Of a stretch of DNA of 64,000 nt, positions 58,907 to 64,000 are shown piece after piece. Origin of the DNA: Bog-473 sp963781955. GTDB lineage: Bacteria; Actinomycetota; Acidimicrobiia; Acidimicrobiales; RAAP-2. Position numbers and translations under genes: made by a program. The DNA lies in the NCBI GenBank assembly GCA_963781955.1, contig CAWAHU010000002.1, positions 124,001 through 188,000 of the forward strand, given 5' to 3'. The first letter of the stretch is position 1. Each line of letters opens with the position of its first letter. The notes below the pieces were generated by a model. That model did not search any database, was not told the DNA's origin, and saw nothing but the letters and a program-made list of their open reading frames with translations.

Positions 58907-60513
58907 CCACCATGCGAGAAGGACCAGATCTTCCGGACCTGGGTGGCACAGCCGCGGATCCTGAGGTGATGGTTGGTCCGTCCAGCCCCTCCTCAGAGTC
59001 TCAACCCCCCGTCGTGCTTGTCGGTCGGCTGGTCAGTGTTCGGTTCGTGTTGCGCGCCCTCCGCCGTCGTCGCAAGGTCTGGCTGAGCCTCGCTGCTCTG
59101 GGCCTCCTGGTCGGGCTCGGCTATCACCTGGTCGTGCCCCGTAGCTACAGTGCATACGCCACTCTGTACCTTGCTCAAGCTCCGGGGACCGATCCAGCGG
59201 CCGGAATAGCAAACGACATGGCGCTCTTGCAGACCACCGCAGTCGGGCAGCGAGCGGCCGATCTCTTGGGCGAACACTCCCTCAGCCCGGCGAAGTTGCT
59301 GGGCAAGGGGCCCGGGGTCGTGCAGAGCGACAACGTGCTCAGGCTCAATGTTGCCGGGCCTACGAAGGACGAAGCCGTACGAAGGGCCAACGCCCTGGCT
59401 ACAGCGTTCCTCGATTTTCGTTCCGAGAGGCTTCAACAACAGACCGCCGCTGCCAACAAAGCCTTGGACAAGCAGATCCGTTCCTTGCAGCAGCAGATAA
59501 GCCAGTTGAGCGCCACTATCAACGGACTGGCCGCGTCGCAGAGCAAGGATCTCACCAGCCTTGTCAGCGAGCAATCGTCCGATACGAGCGAGCTCGCCAA
59601 CCTCGAACAATCTGTCCAGCAGAATCAACTTGCCAACATCGCGGTCACCAGTGGGAGCCGGACTGTTACGCCCGGTACATTGGTTCCAGCATCCACTGCC
59701 AAGCTCTTCGCGCTCAGCGGCATCAGCGGCCTCATCGGTGGTCTGGTGATCGGCGTCGCCTACGTCGCCGTGCAGGCGGTTGTTTCGGACCGGCTCCGGC
59801 GTCGGGACGAGGTGGCCTCGTTGCTGGGTGCGCCAGTCGAGTTGAGCCTGAAGCCAGTGCGCCATCGGAAGATGCGTCCCGAGAAGTGGATCAGGCAGTC
59901 CGCTCTCGAACCGCCAGAACAGGTCGCTGTCCTCTCCGGCTACCTACGTCTACGCGGGGTACCCCAAGGAGACCGGACAACGCTGCTCGTGATCGCACTG
60001 GACGACCTGACGGTCCCGGCCGCAGCCCTGGCGGTGCTCGCCAAACGCCTCGCTGACGAAGGTGACTCCGTACTGGTGGCGGATCTCACGAGCGAGGGCC
60101 TCCTGGCCCGGGGAATGAAGGATCTCCGGACCGACGGTCCATCGTCGGCCGACCGTCCGGGGGGCAACTTGCAGGTGTTCACGCAGTCCCCAGACGAGAT
60201 GAGCGAGGTTGCCGAATCACCATGGGTCGCGGCCCGGGCCGGAGCGCATGCCGTCCTGGCGCTGGCCACGATCGATCCGGCCAGGGGCGCGTGGCATCTC
60301 AGCTGGGCGAAGGAAGCTGTCGTCTCGGTGACCGCTGGTCGTTCGAGCGCCAAACGGGTCAGTTCTACGGCAGTCCTGCTTCGTGCGGCGGGGATCAAGA
60401 TTCGATCCGGGGTTCTGATAGGAGCGGATGCCCAGGACGAGTCGATTGGTCTCCTCCAGCCGGATTCCCCATTGGTGGGGCTGCCGGTGGCCGACGGCGC
60501 TATTCCGTCGTGA
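58903..60513 (+). CDS. Wzz/polysaccharide co-polymerase with degenerate kinase-like domain, protein 2
   Basis: A 536-residue protein of the same plan. It has a helix at about 58-77, a coiled-coil region rich in Gln/Ala (about 165-240), a second helix at about 268-293 and a cytoplasmic domain. Its P-loop region (about 359-385, VIALDDLTVPAAALAVLAKR) again has no Walker A lysine. It is coupled by GTG 58903 to protein 1 and by GTGA to the polymerase-like gene. Two such proteins in tandem may work as a heteromer that controls polymer assembly without kinase activity; this is inferred. Confidence 0.68.
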   Translation: MTTMREGPDLPDLGGTAADPEVMVGPSSPSSESQPPVVLVGRLVSVRFVLRALRRRRKVWLSLAALGLLVGLGYHLVVPRSYSAYATLYLAQAPGTDPAAGIANDMALLQTTAVGQRAADLLGEHSLSPAKLLGKGPGVVQSDNVLRLNVAGPTKDEAVRRANALATAFLDFRSERLQQQTAAANKALDKQIRSLQQQISQLSATINGLAASQSKDLTSLVSEQSSDTSELANLEQSVQQNQLANIAVTSGSRTVTPGTLVPASTAKLFALSGISGLIGGLVIGVAYVAVQAVVSDRLRRRDEVASLLGAPVELSLKPVRHRKMRPEKWIRQSALEPPEQVAVLSGYLRLRGVPQGDRTTLLVIALDDLTVPAAALAVLAKRLADEGDSVLVADLTSEGLLARGMKDLRTDGPSSADRPGGNLQVFTQSPDEMSEVAESPWVAARAGAHAVLALATIDPARGAWHLSWAKEAVVSVTAGRSSAKRVSSTAVLLRAAGIKIRSGVLIGADAQDESIGLLQPDSPLVGLPVADGAIPS

Positions 60514-61818
60514 CGACGCTTCCGGTGGATTACGTCTCGGGCGCTCCTCCGATGCCGGAGCTGTCCCCAGAGCTGGCCCGTGATTGGGGGTTGCTGGCCG
60601 GTCCGAATGAGCGGTCGATGCGTCGGCGGATCGGCTGGGTGTGGGGACTCCTGTTCTTCAACGTCATGACCTACACGAATGTGTCGACCAATCTGATTCC
60701 TCTCCCGCACCAGGTGGGCAAGGCCCTTCCCGAGATGGCGCTGGGAGCGGCCCTCCTCCTGGTTCTGACGGCGAACAAGAGACTGCTCGTCAGACCGAAC
60801 GTCTTGCTCCTCCTGTTTACGGCGATGTGCCTCTTCGCGGCGATCATGACCTTTCGCGGCTACTCCGGTCTCGGTTCGATGATCCGTTGGGTCAGATTCG
60901 CAGTCTTCGTCGGCGCGCTTTGGCTGACGACACCCTGGTGGGGTCGTCGCGACTTCATGATCCTCAACTTTCAGCGACGGGCGATCATGGTCGTCATCGG
61001 CACCGTCATTCTCGGAATGGCGATCTCGCCGACCAGGGCCTTCGCCAACGCCGGCGGCGGACGGTTGGCCGGGATTGTCTGGCCCATTCCGCCGAACGCA
61101 GGTGGTGCACTACGCGGCGGTGCTCGTCGGGATGACGGTGGTGTTGTGGCTCGCGGGGGCGTCGAGGTCAAAGTGGACGGGGGTTGTCATCGCCGCCGGT
61201 TTCGTCGTTCTGCTCCTCACCCACTCCCGGATTGCACTGGTCGCCATGCTGCTGGGGATCCTCGTCGGCGGTTTGAGCCTCTTCCTCAGCCGGCAACGAG
61301 TTCGACGGGCGTTCGTCGTGGCGATCGTGGTAGTGGGAATCGGCGCTCTCAGCTTTGCTCCGCTCGTCACCCGGTGGTTCGAGAGGGGTGAGAACCCTCA
61401 GGCGCTCAGTCAGCTCACGGGGCGCACCAACGTCTGGTCTGCCCTCTTGGCTCAGCCTCGGACGGAGGCCAACACGCTCTTCGGGTACGGGATGTCAAAT
61501 GACGGGTTCAACGGGATTCCCATCGATTCCAGCTGGCTGTCGACTTTTCAAGACCAAGGTCTCGTCGGCGACGTCCTCGACGGGCTGGTGTTGCTCTCCC
61601 TCCTTCTCGTTGCACTCATCAGTCCGCGCGGTCCCGGGAGAGCCATCGCCCTCTTTCTGGTTGTCTACTGCGCGGTCGCATCCATCACGGAGACCGGACT
61701 CGGCCAACCGTCCACCTATATCTTGGACTTGGTCGTGGCTATGTCGGTACTGATGCCCCCGCTGTCGTCGACGCCCCGGTCAACCTTGCCGACGCCCCCA
61801 CTCGCTCAAGTGTCGTAG
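60510..61818 (+). pseudogene. O-antigen ligase/polymerase-like membrane protein with a frameshift
   Basis: The first frame (GTG 60510, overlapping the Wzz stop) has helices around MALGAALLLVLTANKRLLV and IMVVIGTVILGMAIS and reads RLAGIVWPIPP, where O-antigen polymerase/ligase proteins usually continue with a TQV... helix. That continuation, TQVVHYAAVLVGM, is present one frame away. It runs through more helices and LTGRTNVWSALLAQP, the conserved O-antigen ligase loop motif, to a stop at 61818. One extra A at 61095-61096 explains the break. The gene is either recently inactivated or contains a sequencing error. It would be the polymerase or ligase of this polysaccharide cluster. Confidence 0.72.
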
Positions 61819-61851
61819 AGATCTTGGTCTGAGAAGTGAGGGGCGAGTCCA

Positions 61852-62685
61852 CTATTCTTTGATTGCAACCCCGAATAGGCCCTCTTTGTCCGCCTTGGGA
61901 GCGGCGAACCATTTTTCGACGTGGTGCGATTTGACGAAATCAACGAAGGCTGAGTTGCCTCCTATGTCGTCCGAAATCAGCAACCCTCCGGCGCGCATAT
62001 ACGGCCACGCCTTCTCGAACTCGTAGTTCATTGTCTGAGGCGTGTGGAGACTGTCATGAATGAATATGTCAATGGATTTCATAGCTGCACAGGTTGAGGT
62101 CATTGTTCGTCTGCTCGAGCCTCGTACATATGTCCAGTCCGGCCAAGCGGTCTCATCCACCAATACCTTCGACTGCTCATGCCAACCGGGCATCATGGGA
62201 GGCAGATCTATGCTCCAGAGGCGGCCTAGACCGCCGTTGGACTGGGACAAGGCTCGAAGAGCAAGCGCGCTCGTCACTCCTCGAGCCACCCCAGTCTCAA
62301 GAACCCGCTGCGGATCCATGTGGCGAATGGCACACCAGACAACGTGCGCCAAGTTCGCATCAGCATCATGTCCCTCGCCAACCTTTAGACCTATTGAGGC
62401 CATATTCCGCTCTAAAGCGGTCCATGCCTCATTGAAGTCCGGCTCCAGTGGACACGGCCACTCAACTCCTAGAAGTTCGTGAAGCTTCAGCACGGGTTCT
62501 GTCGTCGTAGCTGAGGGCTTCTGACCCGCCACGGACGGAAGATGCTCACAGAGAACGATCTCCATTCGGCCGCGAATCCGGTCTAAACCTTCTAACGGGT
62601 GGGAAGCCACAACGAGGGCCGATCGTCCGAGATAACCGACCCGCTCCTGCAGATTTCTGCCACTGGTCATCGCTTCATCCGCCAT
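61852..62685 (-). CDS. class I SAM-dependent methyltransferase (Methyltransf_24-like)
   Basis: A 277-residue protein whose middle part has RVLETGVARGVTSALALRAL, the glycine-rich SAM motif I, SIDIFIHDSLHT for a later strand, and GGLLISDDIGGN near the end. This is a methyltransferase of the type found in polysaccharide and glycopeptide clusters (sugar O-methyltransferases, cephalosporin-hydroxylase-like proteins). The base composition is clearly lower in GC than its neighbours, with more A/T-ending codons, so it was probably acquired separately. A TATAAT promoter box lies seven bases before its ATG, giving a leaderless start. It is antisense to, and convergent with, the polymerase-like gene. 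Confidence 0.75.
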   Translation of the reverse strand: MADEAMTSGRNLQERVGYLGRSALVVASHPLEGLDRIRGRMEIVLCEHLPSVAGQKPSATTTEPVLKLHELLGVEWPCPLEPDFNEAWTALERNMASIGLKVGEGHDADANLAHVVWCAIRHMDPQRVLETGVARGVTSALALRALSQSNGGLGRLWSIDLPPMMPGWHEQSKVLVDETAWPDWTYVRGSSRRTMTSTCAAMKSIDIFIHDSLHTPQTMNYEFEKAWPYMRAGGLLISDDIGGNSAFVDFVKSHHVEKWFAAPKADKEGLFGVAIKE

Positions 62686-62691
62686 TGCACG

Positions 62692-62697
62692 ATTATA
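62692..62697 (-). promoter_or_regulatory. consensus TATAAT -10 box, leaderless promoter for the methyltransferase
   Basis: A perfect TATAAT on the minus strand ends seven bases before ATG 62685, so a transcript starting at the usual distance would begin at the start codon. The -35 region (CTGCTT, 17 bases upstream) is weak. It is unusually AT-rich for this genome. Confidence 0.6.
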
Positions 62698-62919
62698 CCT
62701 ATACAGGTTCCAAGAAGCAGGGGCCGTCTTTTTAGTCCATTTCGAGTCTCAAACTCGATGGGCATCATCATGCGAAGCGCAGCGCCGACGTTGACGTTGT
62801 TGAGGATTCGGCCGGCGCCGCTGGTCCTCCCAGAGGCGGCGTCGCCGCTCAACGCGATGGCCGTGTTCTTGAGCCGGGTGCGCCGGGCCGCGGCTGGCGC
62901 GCCGGCAGGGGCCTGTCGG

Positions 62920-63471
62920 TCAGGCTCCCTCGTATGGGAAGCCGAGATCGGGCGCGGTCAGGACGGCCCGGAAGGGTAGTCCCTCGGCCGCTGCCATGGC
63001 CTGCACGGTGCCGCCCCGGTCGACCACGGCCATGAGCAGCACCACCTCGGCACCGGCGTCGCGGACGGCGTGGGCCGCCTCGAGGAGCGAGGTGCCCCGG
63101 GTGACCGTGTCCTCGGTCACCACCACTTTGTCGCCCGGGTCGAGGGCGCCGGCGATCCGCCCACCGCCACCGTGGTCCTTGACCTCCTTGCGGACACTGA
63201 AGGCCTTCAGCATGCGGCCGCGGGTGGCGGCCACCCCGGCGGTGACGAAGGCGACGGGGTCGGCCCCCATGGTCAGACCCCCGATGGCGGTGGCCTCGTC
63301 GGGGACGACGTCGAGCACGGCATCGGCCACGAGCAGCATGGCTTCGGGCCGGCACACCGTTTGTTTGGAGTCGATGAACCAGCTGCTCTTGCGGCCCGAC
63401 TTCAGCGTGAAGTCACCGGTCTTGACCGAGTGCACCAACAGGTGGTCGCGCAGCGCGTCGAGCGAGCTCAC
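62920..63471 (-). CDS. pyrE: orotate phosphoribosyltransferase
   Basis: A 183-residue PyrE. KTGDFTLKSGRKSSWFIDSKQT is the N-terminal orotate-binding region, and DKVVVTEDTVTRGTSLLEAAHAV is the PRPP-binding motif. It makes orotidine 5'-phosphate from orotate and PRPP. GTG 63471 overlaps the purM-like stop by four bases (GTGA). Its last 100-200 bases are duplicated in decayed form at 56801-57000, on the other side of the polysaccharide genes. The region 62686-62918 downstream of it holds only promoter sequence and no gene. Confidence 0.92.
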   Translation of the reverse strand: MSSLDALRDHLLVHSVKTGDFTLKSGRKSSWFIDSKQTVCRPEAMLLVADAVLDVVPDEATAIGGLTMGADPVAFVTAGVAATRGRMLKAFSVRKEVKDHGGGGRIAGALDPGDKVVVTEDTVTRGTSLLEAAHAVRDAGAEVVLLMAVVDRGGTVQAMAAAEGLPFRAVLTAPDLGFPYEGA

Positions 63472-64000
63472 CGGAGCTCGACGCCGTCGCCTTCGACCAC
63501 GCAACCGATCACCGAGGCCTCCCGCTCCGCACCGGCCAGGGCCTCGAGCACTTCGTCGGCCGCCGCGGCGTCGGCCACCAGCGCCATACCCACGCCGCGG
63601 TTGAACACGCGATCCATCTCGTCGCCGTCCACGGCACCGAGCCGCTGGATCTCGGCGAACACCCGCGGCTCGTCCCACGCCGAGCGGTCGAGCCGGGCGC
63701 CCAGCCCGGGCGGGAGGACGCGGGGAAGGTTCCCGACGATGCCGCCGCCGGTGATGTGTGCGCAGGCGTGGACGGCGTCGCCCGCGGCGGCACGGGCGGC
63801 CAGCACGGCAGGTGCGTAGATGACCGAGGGCCGCAGCAGTTCGTCGGCCACCGTGTGGGCGGCACCGGCCCAGGCCGGGTCGCCCAGACCGAGCCCGGCC
63901 AGCTCCAACAGTACGTGCCGGGCCAGGGTGTAGCCGTTGGAGCGGAGGCCCGGGGAGGCCAGGCCCACGACCACGTCGCCGGCCCGCACGCGGTCAGGTC
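63468..64000 (-). CDS. purM: phosphoribosylformylglycinamidine cyclo-ligase (AIR synthase), C-terminal part
   Basis: The last 176 codons of a PurM-like protein, cut by the right edge (upstream residues read PDRV). GDVVVGLASPGLRSNGYTLARHVL is the conserved purine-binding AIR-synthase segment, AHITGGGIVGNLPRVLPPGLGARLD the glycine-rich motif, and FNRGVGMALV the C-terminal motif. It makes aminoimidazole ribotide in purine synthesis. It overlaps pyrE by four bases, an unusual purine/pyrimidine pairing that may reflect shared nucleotide demand. Confidence 0.93.
   Translation of the reverse strand, partial: PDRVRAGDVVVGLASPGLRSNGYTLARHVLLELAGLGLGDPAWAGAAHTVADELLRPSVIYAPAVLAARAAAGDAVHACAHITGGGIVGNLPRVLPPGLGARLDRSAWDEPRVFAEIQRLGAVDGDEMDRVFNRGVGMALVADAAAADEVLEALAGAEREASVIGCVVEGDGVELR

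Noticed and set aside
1..64000. tRNA, rRNA, CRISPR, transposase or integrase genes
   Set aside because: No cloverleaf, spacer-repeat array or DDE/tyrosine recombinase motif was recognised in the gaps or genes, although small RNA genes could be missed by eye.

Overview
The window is high-GC DNA with actinobacterial traits: GTG starts are common, four-base ATGA/GTGA gene overlaps are frequent, there are many short-chain dehydrogenases (SDRs), luciferase-like (LLM) oxidoreductases and acyl-CoA enzymes, there is a mycofactocin-type SDR, and the hycQ-hycE pair follows the mycobacterial order. An environmental actinomycete, possibly an Acidimicrobiia-like lineage, fits best. That placement is inference; there is no rRNA or other marker in the window.

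Layout. (1) 1-1828: the end of a membrane complex related to group 4 hydrogenases (hycQ-like C-terminus and a fused NuoC/NuoD-type hycE-like subunit). The large subunit has lost all four nickel-binding cysteines. (2) 1863-34644: a long catabolic accessory region. It begins with a broken SDR, a SnoaL-like protein and a regulator made of two TetR repeats. A mostly translationally coupled run follows (LLM oxidoreductase, SDR, esterase, second LLM, amidohydrolase, P450, mycofactocin-type SDR, Baeyer-Villiger-type monooxygenase), then two orphan solute-binding proteins, an acyl-CoA-dehydrogenase-like flavoprotein, a MacB/FtsX-type transporter, several hydrolases, a MarR-linked unit, a sulfotransferase/FAD-monooxygenase operon, an acyl-CoA dehydrogenase and an acyl-CoA synthetase. 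Three copies of a GACA-N4-TGTC motif sit at the tandem-TetR gene, between the divergent LLM and SDR genes, and before the mycofactocin-type SDR, which suggests one regulon. (3) 34778-41412: a Maf pyrophosphatase and a complete hydrogenase maturation operon hypF-C-D-E-A-B, with no maturable [NiFe] large subunit in the window. (4) 41432-56695: a stress-type membrane protein, thioesterase/HxlR pair, MFS exporter, old-yellow-enzyme reductase, an SDR/DUF7064-like/phosphotransferase/amidase operon (the phosphotransferase is frameshifted), a zinc-type alcohol dehydrogenase, an LLM monooxygenase overlapping an epoxide hydrolase, a serine hydrolase and a deazaflavin-dependent reductase. (5) 56801-62918: an exopolysaccharide island with two Wzz/BY-kinase-like proteins whose nucleotide-binding loops are degenerate, a frameshifted O-antigen-polymerase-like gene and a lower-GC methyltransferase. 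The island lies between intact pyrE and a decayed copy of the pyrE 3' end in the same orientation, the arrangement expected when DNA inserts at the 3' end of a gene. (6) 62920-64000: pyrE and the C-terminal part of purM.

How the genes work together: most of the window encodes oxidation, hydrolysis and CoA-activation enzymes for unidentified, probably terpenoid, steroid-like or cyclic-ketone substrates, under TetR, MarR and HxlR control. No tRNA, rRNA, CRISPR array, transposase or integrase was recognised.
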